Shown piece by piece: positions 9,386-17,645 of a stretch of DNA of 64,000 nt. The stretch is taken from positions 1-64,000 of the forward strand of contig NZ_JAFJSY010000033.1 in NCBI RefSeq assembly GCF_019857225.1. The letters are read 5' to 3'. This DNA is from Streptomyces plumbidurans (GTDB lineage: Bacteria > Actinomycetota > Actinomycetes > Streptomycetales > Streptomycetaceae). The notes beneath the pieces are model-generated. The model worked only from the letters and a program-made list of their open reading frames with translations, had not been told where the DNA came from and did not search any database. How positions within the stretch are numbered: the first letter of the stretch is position 1; each line of letters opens with the position of its first letter. Made by a program: the position numbers and the translations under genes.

Positions 9386-11086
9386 TCAGAACCCCGCGGG
9401 TTCCGTGTACACCCCCCACTCGTCCCGCAGCACCCCGCAGATCTCGCCCATGGTGGCCTCTGCGCGCACGGCGTCCAGCATCGGCTCGATCATGTTGGCG
9501 CCGGAGCGGGCCGCCTCCAGCATCGCGTCCAGGGCCGTGCGCACGGCGCTGTCGTCCCGGGCGGCCTTGCGGGCGGCCAGCGCCCGCACCTGCTCCCGCT
9601 CGACCTCGTGGCTGACGCGCAGGATCTCCAGGTCGCCGGTGACGGACCCGGTGTGGACGTTCACGCCCACGACCCTCTTCTCGCCCTTCTCCAGCGCCTG
9701 TTGGTACTGGAAGGCGGACTCGGCGATCTCGCCGGTGAACCAGCCGTCCTCGATGCCGCGCAGGATCCCGGAGGTGATCGGGCCGATCGGGTGCCTGCCG
9801 TCGGGATGCGCCCGCAGACCCCTCTCCTTTATCTGCTCGAAGATCTTCTCGGCGTCCGCCTCGATCCGGTCGGTGAGCTGCTCGACGAACCACGAACCGC
9901 CCAGCGGGTCGGCGACGTTGGCGACGCCGGTCTCCTCCATCAGCACCTGCTGCGTGCGCAGCGCGATCTCCGCCGCCTGCTCGCTGGGCAGCGCGAGGGT
10001 CTCGTCCAGGGCGTTGGTGTGCAGCGAGTTGGTCCCGCCGAGCACCGCCGCGAGCGCCTCCACGGCCGTACGCACGACGTTGTTGTACGGCTGCTGCGCG
10101 GTCAGGGAGACGCCGGCGGTCTGCGTGTGGAAGCGCAGCCACTGCGCCTTCTCGCTCTTGGCGCCGTAGACGTCGCGCATCCAGCGGGCCCAGATGCGGC
10201 GCGCGGCGCGGAACTTGGCGATCTCCTCGAAGAAGTCGACGTGCGCGTCGAAGAAGAAGGACAGGCCGGGGGCGAACACGTCCACGTCGAGCCCGCGGCT
10301 GAGCCCGAGCTCCACGTACCCGAACCCGTCGGCCAGGGTGTACGCCAGCTCCTGCGCGGCCGTCGAGCCGGCCTCGCGGATGTGGTAGCCGGAGACGGAC
10401 AGCGGCTTGTAGGCGGGGATGCCGGCGGCGCAGTGCTCCATCAGGTCGCCGATCAGGCGCAGATGGGGCTCGGGCTGGAAGAGCCACTCCTTCTGCGCGA
10501 TGTACTCCTTGAAGATGTCCGTCTGCAGCGTGCCGTTGAGCACGGCGGGGTCGACGCCCTGCCGCTCGGCCGCGACCAGGTACATGCAGAAGGCGGGCAC
10601 GGCCGGTCCGCTGATCGTCATGGACGTGGTCACATCGCCCAGCGGGATGTCCTTGAACAGGACCTCCATGTCGGCCGCGGAGTCGATGGCCACCCCGCAG
10701 TGGCCGACCTCGCCGAGCGAGCGCGGGTCGTCGGAGTCGCGGCCCATGAGCGTCGGCATGTCGAAGGCGACGGACAGACCGCCGCCGCCATTGCGCAGGA
10801 TCATCTTGTAGCGCTCGTTGGTCTGCTCGGCGTTGCCGAACCCGGCGAACTGCCGGATGGTCCACGTACGCCCCCGGTATCCGGTGGGATACAGCCCGCG
10901 CGTGAAGGGGTACTCCCCGGGCCACCCGATGCGCTCGAAGCCCTCGTACGTGTCCCCCGGCCGGGGTCCGTACGCGGGCTCCACGGGGTCACCGGAGAGC
11001 GTGGTGAAGTCGGCCTCACGCTTGCGCGAAGCGTCGTACCGGGCCTGCCAGCGACGGCGGCCCTCCTCGATGGCGTCAGCGTCCAT
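9386..11086 (-). CDS. icmA: Isobutyryl-CoA mutase large subunit
   Basis: This coenzyme-B12 mutase (566 aa) interconverts isobutyryl-CoA and n-butyryl-CoA, linking valine catabolism to butyryl and ethylmalonyl precursors. It is a TIM-barrel methylmalonyl-CoA-mutase homolog lacking the C-terminal B12-binding domain, so it needs a separate IcmB subunit, not seen in this window. Two specificity residues identify it: Phe80 (TIRQFAGFG) and Gln198 (EYIAQKEW), where methylmalonyl-CoA mutase has Tyr and Arg. The start MDADAIEEG at 11086 gives the family length; an upstream extension is open but falls in the regulatory dyad. Confidence 0.95.
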   Translation of the reverse strand: MDADAIEEGRRRWQARYDASRKREADFTTLSGDPVEPAYGPRPGDTYEGFERIGWPGEYPFTRGLYPTGYRGRTWTIRQFAGFGNAEQTNERYKMILRNGGGGLSVAFDMPTLMGRDSDDPRSLGEVGHCGVAIDSAADMEVLFKDIPLGDVTTSMTISGPAVPAFCMYLVAAERQGVDPAVLNGTLQTDIFKEYIAQKEWLFQPEPHLRLIGDLMEHCAAGIPAYKPLSVSGYHIREAGSTAAQELAYTLADGFGYVELGLSRGLDVDVFAPGLSFFFDAHVDFFEEIAKFRAARRIWARWMRDVYGAKSEKAQWLRFHTQTAGVSLTAQQPYNNVVRTAVEALAAVLGGTNSLHTNALDETLALPSEQAAEIALRTQQVLMEETGVANVADPLGGSWFVEQLTDRIEADAEKIFEQIKERGLRAHPDGRHPIGPITSGILRGIEDGWFTGEIAESAFQYQQALEKGEKRVVGVNVHTGSVTGDLEILRVSHEVEREQVRALAARKAARDDSAVRTALDAMLEAARSGANMIEPMLDAVRAEATMGEICGVLRDEWGVYTEPAGF

Positions 11087-11091
11087 ACGAT

Positions 11092-11149
11092 CCAATTTAC
11101 TTGGACGTCCTAATAAATGTCGAGGTACTAGGACGTCCAACTAAATTGG
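11092..11149. promoter_or_regulatory. Long inverted repeat upstream of icmA
   Basis: Two 21-nt arms (11092-11112 and 11129-11149) match at 20 of 21 positions around a 16-nt spacer. Each arm contains TTGGACGTCCTA or its complement, itself nearly palindromic (GGACGTCC), plus an outer CCAATTTA. It begins 6 bp upstream of the icmA start codon and so probably overlaps the promoter. A MarR gene lies about 450 bp away. It looks like a double operator. Confidence 0.65.
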
Positions 11150-11157
11150 CCGAGGCG

Positions 11158-11189
11158 ACCGCCGTACGCACACACGGGCGTACGGCGGT
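11158..11189 (-). terminator. Terminator of DUF3817 gene
   Basis: Perfect 12-bp arms ACCGCCGTACGC (11158-11169) and complement (11178-11189) with an 8-nt loop start 5 bp after the DUF3817 stop. This isolates that gene from icmA, which is transcribed in the same direction. Confidence 0.75.
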
Positions 11190-11194
11190 GTCGT

Positions 11195-11533
11195 TCAGGC
11201 CTTGGCGACCGCGGGGGCCTCGTCGGCGGTCCGGGCCTGAAGCTCGTGGGTGATCCTGCGCTCGACGAAGAACGCGGCCGTCGGAACCGTCCCCGCGAGC
11301 AGCACCCACAGCTGCTTGCCGACCGGCCACTTCGCCTTGGAGCCCAGGTCGAAGGCGAAGATCAGGTAGACGACGTAGAGCCAGCCGTGCGCGATGGCGA
11401 CGACGCGGGTGAAGTCCGCGGCGCCGTCCACGTCCAGGCCGTACTTGGCGATCATGCTCAGGCACAGCAGGACCAGCAGGACACCGGTGACATAGGCCAT
11501 GACGCGATAGCGGGTCAGCACGCTCTTCTTCAT
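11195..11533 (-). CDS. DUF3817 integral membrane protein
   Basis: This 112-residue protein starts MKKSVLTRYRVMAYVTG and has three hydrophobic helices (near VTGVLLVLLCLSMIAKYG, GWLYVVYLIFAFDLG and LWVLLAGTVPTAAFFVERR). The pattern and the terminal FFVERR-type motif place it in DUF3817 (YdzA-like). A paralog at 12506-12850 shares the W-P-fK and FF-ER layout. Function is unknown. It is downstream of the MarR gene and probably in the same transcript. Confidence 0.82.
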   Translation of the reverse strand: MKKSVLTRYRVMAYVTGVLLVLLCLSMIAKYGLDVDGAADFTRVVAIAHGWLYVVYLIFAFDLGSKAKWPVGKQLWVLLAGTVPTAAFFVERRITHELQARTADEAPAVAKA

Positions 11534-11600
11534 GCCGTCGAGCGTAACCGCACGTTCCGGGAGATCTTGGGCCGGGTCGGGCCCGCGTCCCGGGGGCGGG

Positions 11601-12110
11601 TCAGTCCTCGTCGAAGTCGTGGGCGGCCACCCGCAGCGGCCGCAGCATCGCGAAGATCTCCCCGCACTCCTCGGCGTCGTAGGCACCGAGGCCGAAGTCC
11701 ATCGCCATCAGGTCGCGGGTGGCCGCCTCGACCACCTCACGGCCCTTGCCGGTGATGGACGCGAGCGTGCCGCGCCCGTCGTTGGGGTTGGGGCGCTTGG
11801 CCACCAGGCCCGACCGCACCAGCCGGTCCACGGTGTTCGTCACCGAGGTGGGGTGCACCATCAGCCGCTCGCCGATCTTCGACATCGCCAGCTCGCCCTC
11901 CTTGGAGAAGGTGAGCAGCACCAGCGCCTCGTACCGCGCGAACGTGAGTCCGTACGGCTTGACCACCGCGTCGACCTCGGCGAGCAGGATCTGGTGGGCA
12001 CGCATGATCGAGGTGATGGCCGCCATGGACGGCACGTTTCCCCAGCGCTGCTTCCAGAGCTCGTCGGCGCGGGCGATCGGATCGAAGGGAAGGCTGAGCG
12101 GCTTCGGCAC
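11601..12110 (-). CDS. MarR-family transcriptional regulator
   Basis: This 169-residue winged-helix regulator has the MarR core: dimer helix, HTH (MSKIGERLMVHPTSVTNTVDRLV) and wing with DGRGTLASIT, where the D-x-R signature is kept. It starts at a GTG, with the ACCGGCCGGT palindrome at 12123-12132 immediately upstream as a possible self-operator. It sits between two DUF3817 genes and one gene from icmA, whose promoter carries a long dyad. That makes it a candidate icmA regulator, by inference only. Confidence 0.85.
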   Translation of the reverse strand: MPKPLSLPFDPIARADELWKQRWGNVPSMAAITSIMRAHQILLAEVDAVVKPYGLTFARYEALVLLTFSKEGELAMSKIGERLMVHPTSVTNTVDRLVRSGLVAKRPNPNDGRGTLASITGKGREVVEAATRDLMAMDFGLGAYDAEECGEIFAMLRPLRVAAHDFDED

Positions 12111-12215
12111 GGCACAGACCTTACCGGCCGGTCATATGGTGGTCAGCCCCGTCTCGCCCTTCAATACCGCGGACTTGGAGCGCCGGCAGCGCACGGCGCA
12201 CCGCCCAGGACGCGG

Positions 12216-12509
12216 CTACTCGGCGAGGTGGCGCTCCACCGTCTCCACCTTGGAGGTGAGCCCGTCGCTCACGCCGGGGCGGATGTCGGCCTTGAGGACC
12301 AGCGAGACGCGCGGCGCGCGCTCCTCGACGACGGCGACGGCGCGCCTGACGACGTCCATGACCTCGTCCCACTCACCTTCGACCGAGGTGAACATGGCGT
12401 CGGTGCGGTTGGGCAGACCGGACTCGCGGACGACCCGGACGGCGTCGGCGACGTACTCCCCCACGTCCTCGCCGACGCCCAGCGGCGTCACGGAGAAGGC
12501 GACGATCAT
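12216..12509 (-). CDS. MTH1187/YkoF-type thiamine-binding-like protein
   Basis: This 97-residue protein (MIVAFSVTPLGVGEDVG) matches the UPF0045/MTH1187 family: small ferredoxin-like folds that bind thiamine or related ligands and form tetramers. The conserved features are the N-terminal beta strand with SVTPLG and the central EGEWDEVM segment. It overlaps the stop of the upstream DUF3817 gene (ATGA), so the two are cotranslated. A biochemical role in Streptomyces is not established. Confidence 0.8.
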   Translation of the reverse strand: MIVAFSVTPLGVGEDVGEYVADAVRVVRESGLPNRTDAMFTSVEGEWDEVMDVVRRAVAVVEERAPRVSLVLKADIRPGVSDGLTSKVETVERHLAE

Positions 12510-12850
12510 GCGTTCACGACCCCTTCCTGGCGGGCGCGCGAGGCGATGACCTCGTCCTCGGCGGCGCGCTTGAGCTTGCGCTCGGCGAAGAAGCCGCCGG
12601 TCGGCAGGACGGAGAGGACGAAGTAGAACGCCGCGGTCTTGAGCGGCCACTTGGTGCGGTTCCAGGCGTCGGCCCAGAAGACCACGTACAGGATGAAGAG
12701 CACGCCGTGGACCATGCCCATCACCGGCACCGCGTTGAAGTCCGTGGTCCGCTTCAGCACGGAGCAGACCAGCAGGAGCAGGAAGGACACGGCCTCGGGG
12801 GCCGAGACGAGTCGCAGGCGGCGGAGGGCGGTGGCGGTCTTGAGGTCCAC
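12506..12850 (-). CDS. DUF3817 integral membrane protein (second copy)
   Basis: This 114-residue protein has a DUF3817 architecture: an amphipathic N-terminus, then helices at VSFLLLLVCSVL, MVHGVLFILYVVFWADAW and AFYFVLSVLPTGGFFAERK. It is a paralog of the 11195-11533 product. It starts at a GTG preceded by GGTGAC and overlaps the thiamine-binding-like gene by 4 bp. A TTGTG-N8-CACAA dyad (12883-12900) lies 33 bp upstream and may be its operator. Function is unknown. Confidence 0.82.
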   Translation of the reverse strand: MDLKTATALRRLRLVSAPEAVSFLLLLVCSVLKRTTDFNAVPVMGMVHGVLFILYVVFWADAWNRTKWPLKTAAFYFVLSVLPTGGFFAERKLKRAAEDEVIASRARQEGVVNA

Positions 12851-13051
12851 GGGTCACCTTCGGTGGGAGACGGGTTCGCTTTTTGTGAACGGATGCACAA
12901 GCGTTCGTCCATTCTGGCAAACGCCGGGACCGGCACCGGCCGGGGGGTCGTACGAAACGGGCTCTCACGGGCCCCCTAGGGGTCCGGTCTGGGGTTTTCT
13001 CCACCCTTCGGGCCCTGTTCCGCGCGCCCGCCCGGCGGCTACCTTCGCAGC

Positions 13052-13690
13052 GTGGCGATGTTCCGACTTCAAGGCAGCAAGGTGCTCGCCGTCGACATGA
13101 CCGGGGACGCCGTGAAGGCGAAGAACGGCTCGATGGTCGCGTACGACGGTCAGATGGCCTTCAAGAAGCTCAGCGGCGGCGGTGAGGGGCTGCGCGGGAT
13201 GGTGACGCGGCGGCTCACCGGCGAGCAGATGACCGTGATGGAGGTGAAGGGGCACGGCACGTGCTGGTTCGCGGACCGGGCCTCGGAGATCAACCTCGTG
13301 GGACTCCAGGGGGAGAAGCTGTATGTGGAGTCGAGCAATCTGCTCGCGACCGACGCCGGCCTGCGGACCGGCACGACCTTCACCGGACTGCGCGGCGCCT
13401 CGCAGGGCAACGGGCTGTTCACGACGACCGTCGAGGGCCACGGCCAGGCGGCGATCATGTCGGACGGCCCGGCGGTGGTGCTCAGGGTGAGCGCGCAGTA
13501 CCCGCTCACCGTCGACCCGGGGGCGTACATCGCGCACCAGGGCAATCTGCGGCAGTCCTTCCAGTCCGGTGTGACGTTCCGCACCCTCCTCGGCGAGGGC
13601 GGCGGGGAGGCCTTCCAGATCAGGTTCGAGGGGGACGGGCTGGTGTACGTGCAGCCGAGCGAGCGGAACACGATCGCGGGGGACGTCTGA
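13052..13690 (+). CDS. AIM24-family protein 1
   Basis: This 212-residue protein belongs to the AIM24 (TRAP-like, jelly-roll) family, named from yeast mitochondrial Aim24; bacterial members are poorly characterised. Features are the GSMVAYDGQMAF and GHGTCWFAD strands and the Gly-rich GLRGMVTRRLTGE loop. The start could be the GTG at 13052 or the ATG at 13058. TACCTT at 13040-13045 lies 7 bp before the GTG, so a leaderless transcript is possible. It is the first of three tandem AIM24 genes, and the next begins 1 bp after its stop. Confidence 0.85.
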   Translation: MAMFRLQGSKVLAVDMTGDAVKAKNGSMVAYDGQMAFKKLSGGGEGLRGMVTRRLTGEQMTVMEVKGHGTCWFADRASEINLVGLQGEKLYVESSNLLATDAGLRTGTTFTGLRGASQGNGLFTTTVEGHGQAAIMSDGPAVVLRVSAQYPLTVDPGAYIAHQGNLRQSFQSGVTFRTLLGEGGGEAFQIRFEGDGLVYVQPSERNTIAGDV

Positions 13691-13691
13691 G

Positions 13692-14342
13692 ATGCCCTTC
13701 CGCGAGATCAACTCCAAGATGGTGGAGGCCACGCTGCTGCCCGGGCAGCGGCTGTTCAGCCAGCGCGGCGCCATGCTCGCCTACCAGGGCGAGGTGACCT
13801 TCACGCCCAACATCCAGGGCGGCCAGGGCGGGGTCATGTCGATGATCGGCCGCCGCGTCGCCAACGAGGCCACCCCGCTGATGAGCGTCGAGGGCAGCGG
13901 CACGGTCCTGTTCGGGCACGGCGGCCACCACGTCCAGGTGATCAACCTCACCGGCGACACCCTCTATGTGGAGGCGGACCGCCTGCTCGCCTTCGAGGGC
14001 ACCCTCCAGCAGGGCACGATGTTCATGGGCTCGCAGGGCGGCGTGATGGGTATGGTGCGCGGCCAGGTCACCGGCCAGGGGCTGTTCACGACCACGCTGA
14101 AGGGCCACGGCTCGGTCGCCGTGATGGCTCACGGCGGCGTCTTCGAGATCCCCATCAACCCGCAGCACCCGGTCCATGTCGACCCGCAGGCCTACGTCGC
14201 CCACCACGGCGACGTGCGCAACAAGCTGTCCACCGCGCTGGGCTGGCGGGACATGGTGGGCCGCGGCTCCGGCGAGGCCTTCCAGCTGGAGCTCAGCGGC
14301 AACGGCTCGGTGTACGTCCAGGCCTCGGAGGAGAAGCTGTGA
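13692..14342 (+). CDS. AIM24-family protein 2
   Basis: This 216-residue AIM24-family protein (MPFREINSKMVEATLLPGQRLF) is closest in design to its upstream neighbour: it keeps the RGAMLAYQGEV strand, the GGVMSMIGRRVANEATPLM loop and the C-terminal GSGEAFQLELSGNGSVYVQ strand. Its stop overlaps the start of the third gene (GTGA), so the three are a tightly coupled operon. The repeated family suggests a hetero-oligomeric complex, which is inference. It has no signal peptide or obvious membrane span. Confidence 0.85.
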   Translation: MPFREINSKMVEATLLPGQRLFSQRGAMLAYQGEVTFTPNIQGGQGGVMSMIGRRVANEATPLMSVEGSGTVLFGHGGHHVQVINLTGDTLYVEADRLLAFEGTLQQGTMFMGSQGGVMGMVRGQVTGQGLFTTTLKGHGSVAVMAHGGVFEIPINPQHPVHVDPQAYVAHHGDVRNKLSTALGWRDMVGRGSGEAFQLELSGNGSVYVQASEEKL

Positions 14343-15139
14343 GCATGTACGGGGCTCCGGGCGGCGGCCCGACGGTCTACGACCCCATGACCCTGCCGGT
14401 CGACGACAACGTCAACAAGTACACCTTCTGCGTGGAGCTCAAGGGGAGCCAGTGGTTCCTGCAGAAGGGGAAGATGATCGCCTACTACGGCTCGATGGAG
14501 TTCAACGGCATCGGGCACGGCCGACTCGACCGACTTGTCCGTACGTCCTTTCATTCGCCACTGCACGCGAGCGAGTGGGTCGTGGCGGAGGGCTCGGGCA
14601 AGATGCTGCTCGCCGACCGGGCCTTCGACGTGAATTCGTACGACCTCGAAGACGGCAACCTGACCATTCGCTCGGGCAACTTGCTCGCTTTTCAGCCAAG
14701 TCTCGCTCTCAAGCAATCGATCGTGCCGGGTTTTCTGACCCTCATCGGAACCGGAAAGTTCGTGGCCGCGTCGAACGGTCCGGTGGTGTTCATGGAACCC
14801 CCGATCCGGGTGGACCCGCAGGCGCTCGTCGGCTGGGCCGACTGCCCCTCGCCGTGCCATCACTACGACCACTCGTACATGACAGGCCTGATGGGCGGTC
14901 TACGTGCGATGACGGGCCTCGGCGGGGCTTCCGGGGAGGAGCACCAGTTCGAGTTCGTGGGGGCCGGAACGGTCCTGCTCCAGTCCTCGGAGACCCTCAT
15001 GGCCGAGCAGGCCACGGGGGCGGTTCCGAACGAGCCGGGAGTACCCGGTGGAGGGGCACACACAGGTCCTTCACAGCAAGCCGGCGCACCGCGCCTTCCC
15101 GGACAGCTGGGGGACCTCCAGCGTCGCTTCGGGCTGTGA
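14339..15139 (+). CDS. AIM24-family protein 3, longer C-terminus
   Basis: This 266-residue AIM24-family member is more divergent. It keeps the strand GKMIAYYGSMEF and the C-terminal HQFEFVGAGTVLLQSSE motif, but has an insert with two close cysteines (WADCPSPCHHYDHSYM) that could bind a metal. It also has a Gly/Pro/Gln-rich tail of about 45 residues. It starts at a GTG overlapping the preceding stop. Of the three it is the most likely to have a distinct role; the Cys/His cluster is the visible reason. Confidence 0.82.
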   Translation: MSMYGAPGGGPTVYDPMTLPVDDNVNKYTFCVELKGSQWFLQKGKMIAYYGSMEFNGIGHGRLDRLVRTSFHSPLHASEWVVAEGSGKMLLADRAFDVNSYDLEDGNLTIRSGNLLAFQPSLALKQSIVPGFLTLIGTGKFVAASNGPVVFMEPPIRVDPQALVGWADCPSPCHHYDHSYMTGLMGGLRAMTGLGGASGEEHQFEFVGAGTVLLQSSETLMAEQATGAVPNEPGVPGGGAHTGPSQQAGAPRLPGQLGDLQRRFGL

Positions 15140-15154
15140 GCGGTAGTCTGCGGA

Positions 15155-15186
15155 GTGTGACGTCGAACGTATGCGCGCCGTCACAC
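15155..15186. promoter_or_regulatory. Dyad upstream of absC-like gene
   Basis: GTGTGACG (15155-15162) and CGTCACAC (15179-15186) are perfect inverted arms with a 16-bp spacer, between the AIM24 stop and the MarR start. It may terminate the AIM24 operon or act as a control site. Confidence 0.4.
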
Positions 15187-15232
15187 GACCCCCCGTTAGT
15201 TCGCCTTTCAACATTTTAGGTAGACTTCATTC

Positions 15233-15709
15233 ATGGAGACCGAGACGGCCACGCGCTGGCTGACCGATGCGGAGCAGTGCGCCTGGCGCACCCACCTGGA
15301 GGTCAACAGGCTGTTGACGTACCAGCTCGAGCGGGACCTGCAGCCGTTCGGCCTGACAATGAACGACTACGAGATCCTGGTGAACCTCTCCGAGTCGGAG
15401 GACGTACGGATGCGGATGAGCGACCTCGCGTCCGCCACCCTCCAGTCCAAGAGCAGGCTCTCCCACCAGATCACCCGGATGGAGAACGCGAACCTGGTCA
15501 GGCGCGAGAACTGCGAGTCGGACCGGCGAGGGCTCTACGCCGTGCTGACCGAGCACGGCATGGAGACGATGAAGAAGGTCGCCCCCCATCATGTGGCGTC
15601 CGTGCGCAGGCACTTCATGGACCTGCTGTCCCCCGAGGCCCTGGCGGAACTCGACAAGGCCCTCAAGCCCATCGCGCAACACCTGCGCGGCCACCGGGGA
15701 CGCCCCTAG
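15233..15709 (+). CDS. absC: AbsC-like MarR regulator
   Basis: This 158-residue MarR protein matches my recollection of S. coelicolor AbsC (same length, start METETATRWLTDAEQCAW, same neighbourhood). AbsC is a zinc-responsive regulator affecting antibiotic and coelibactin production. The winged helix includes MSDLASATLQSKSRLSHQITRM and the wing ENCESDRRGLYAVLTEHG. Potential metal ligands include His and Cys residues in the N-terminal and wing regions. An extended hairpin terminator follows. Assignment as AbsC rests on remembered sequence and gene order. Confidence 0.8.
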   Translation: METETATRWLTDAEQCAWRTHLEVNRLLTYQLERDLQPFGLTMNDYEILVNLSESEDVRMRMSDLASATLQSKSRLSHQITRMENANLVRRENCESDRRGLYAVLTEHGMETMKKVAPHHVASVRRHFMDLLSPEALAELDKALKPIAQHLRGHRGRP

Positions 15710-15744
15710 CACCGACCCGGGACCCATCCCCGCAACACGGCCAT

Positions 15745-15779
15745 CGGCAGGCGGAGCCCAAACAGGGCCCCGCCTGCCG
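15745..15779 (+). terminator. Terminator of absC
   Basis: Outer arms CGGCAGGCGG (15745-15754) and complement (15770-15779), with an inner GCCC-AAACA-GGGC helix, make a two-step stable hairpin 36 bp after the stop. Confidence 0.8.
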
Positions 15780-15891
15780 GCGTGTCGGGCCACGAGGGTT
15801 CCGCCGCGCCGGGCGACAGGACGTCCCGGGCGATGCGGCGTCCCGGGCGTCGGCAGGACCGATCCCCGCGCGCTCGCGGTCGCCCTCGGGC

Positions 15892-16422
15892 ACACCGTCC
15901 CTGTCGTGGACCACGACCTCCCGCGGCGGCTGGTGCAGCGTCCTCGCGGGGGCTCGCGCCCCCAGCAGAGCCACCATCCCTGCCGCCGCAAAGCACAGGG
16001 CCGTCGGCAGGGCGCTGACCAGGAGAGCGGCTGCGGTGGCGAAGACCGCAAGCGACGGCCGACGGACGTCACGCGGCGGCGGAGGCGGTGGCGACCTCGC
16101 GCAGCGCGGTGCAGCGTCCTCCCGGTGGCCGAGGCCATTAGCGGGGCCGCCGCTTCCTTTCGGCGCACAGCACGCCGCGATCGGCAGCCCGACCACCAAG
16201 AGCCCGGCTCCTGGGGCGACGAGCAGAAGCGACGACCGACGATCGTCACGCGGCGGCGGACGTCGGGGCGACCTCCTGCCGCGGCCGGTGCCGTCCCCTG
16301 GCCGTGGCCACGGCCGTGAGCAGGGCCGCCGCGCCCGCCGCCGTGAAGCACAGGGCCGTCGATACCCCGCCCAGCGAAAGCCCAGCTGCGGCTGAACCCG
16401 CTGTGCTGCCTGCGTTTACGGC
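15892..16422 (-). repeat. Tandem ~177-bp repeat of the MFS gene 3' end
   Basis: The last 59 codons of the MFS gene (16246-16422) recur as decayed copies at about 16069-16245 and 15892-16068, beyond its stop. The clearest block compares 16051-16098 with 16228-16275: 41 of 48 bases match by hand alignment, with a shift of exactly 177 bp, and both contain the stop codon followed by a GCGGCGGCGG run. The distal copy is weaker at its far end but keeps AAGCACAGGGCCGTCG, as in the gene. It fills the 15780-16245 region, where I find no other gene. Confidence 0.7.
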
Positions 16423-17490
16423 TGTGTTGACCCAGGCCCCGGCTCGTACGCGGGTTTCGGGGGGCGCCGTGTCGTCGGCGGTGAGGTAGGCGGTGGTCAG
16501 GGCCGGGGCTACGAAGAAGCCGGCGGCTGCGAGTGTGAGTGCGAGTGTGACGAGGTCGGGGGCGAGGGCCGCGCAGAGGAGGGCCGTGCCCAGGCCGGCG
16601 ACCATCAGCGGGAGCCGGGCGCCCGCCGGGGCGCGCCAGGGGACGGCTCCGTTCAGCAGGCCGCCCACGGCGCTCCCGGCCGACAGGGCCGCCAGCGTCC
16701 AGGCCACGGCGTCGTCGCCGTAGTGCCGCTGCCCGGCGAAGGCCACGACCACGAGGTCGACGGCCCCCAGGGCGAGGCCCACGCCGGCGGCGCCGACGAC
16801 GGGCCGGAGGATGCCGCGCAGCGTCCCTCGCGGGGCGGCAGCGCGCCGCTCACCCGTCTTCCGTCCGGCGGGACGCATCCCCCGCACGGCGGGCGAGCTC
16901 ACGAACCCGGCGGTCCCGGCTGCCATCAGGCACGTACCGAGGACGATCCCGGCCGACGGCGGGGTGAGGCCCACGAGCACGCCGACCGCCAACGGCCCGG
17001 AAACGAAAAGGAGTTCCTCGGCGACCCCGTCCAGGCTGTATGCGCGCTGCAGCAGCGCCCGGTCCGGGGCGAGCCCGCTCCACACGGCCCGCATGGTCGG
17101 TCCCAGCGGAGGCGTGCAGGCACCGGCCGCGGCAGTCACGGCGCCCACGACGAGCGGTGAGGCGGACCCCGGGCGCCATACGAGCGCCGTCAGCAGGCCG
17201 AGCAGCGCGCAGTAGGCGCCCGCCATCGGGACGAGCGCGCGGCGCGGCCCGTGACGGTCGATCAGGGCCGCCCTCGCGGGCGACAGGAAGACGCTGGTGC
17301 CGCCGAACAGGGCCATGACGGTGCCCGCCACCGCGTACGACCCGGTGGCCCGGGTCACGGCGAGCATCACGGACAGGGGGACGATTCCGTACGACAGTCT
17401 GCCGAGCAGGGCCGCCGCGAAGGTGCGGCGGGCGTACGGGATTTGGAGGACGGCGGCGTACGACGGCCGTACAACTGGTGTGCAAGACAC
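16246..17490 (-). CDS. MFS transporter
   Basis: This 414-residue protein has about 12 predicted membrane helices and the MFS loop motif after helix 2 (DRHGPRRALVPM, equivalent to the G-x-x-x-D-R/K-x-G-R-K/R motif). It resembles the drug or small-molecule efflux type with a central cytosolic loop rich in Arg/Lys (GMRPAGRKTGERRAAAPRG). Substrate cannot be read from the sequence. It starts at a GTG with AGGAAC upstream. The 3' end is involved in a tandem duplication, so the exact C-terminus may differ between strains. Confidence 0.85.
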   Translation of the reverse strand: MSCTPVVRPSYAAVLQIPYARRTFAAALLGRLSYGIVPLSVMLAVTRATGSYAVAGTVMALFGGTSVFLSPARAALIDRHGPRRALVPMAGAYCALLGLLTALVWRPGSASPLVVGAVTAAAGACTPPLGPTMRAVWSGLAPDRALLQRAYSLDGVAEELLFVSGPLAVGVLVGLTPPSAGIVLGTCLMAAGTAGFVSSPAVRGMRPAGRKTGERRAAAPRGTLRGILRPVVGAAGVGLALGAVDLVVVAFAGQRHYGDDAVAWTLAALSAGSAVGGLLNGAVPWRAPAGARLPLMVAGLGTALLCAALAPDLVTLALTLAAAGFFVAPALTTAYLTADDTAPPETRVRAGAWVNTAVNAGSTAGSAAAGLSLGGVSTALCFTAAGAAALLTAVATARGRHRPRQEVAPTSAAA

Positions 17491-17645
17491 GGGAGTTCCT
17501 CGACTCGAGGCGAAAAGGGGACATCGGATCGCCGCGCGGGCCGTACAGCACGGTCGCGCGGGCTCGGATGTGCCCTATGCCATGAGGAGGTACATGTCGT
17601 TCAACGTAGCAGCGGCGGCCGGGAGTCGGCCACGGCAATCCCGCG

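Noticed and set aside
15227..16351. 374-codon minus-strand frame across absC and the repeat
   Set aside because: It is out of frame with both the MFS gene and absC and has Arg/Gly-rich shadow composition.
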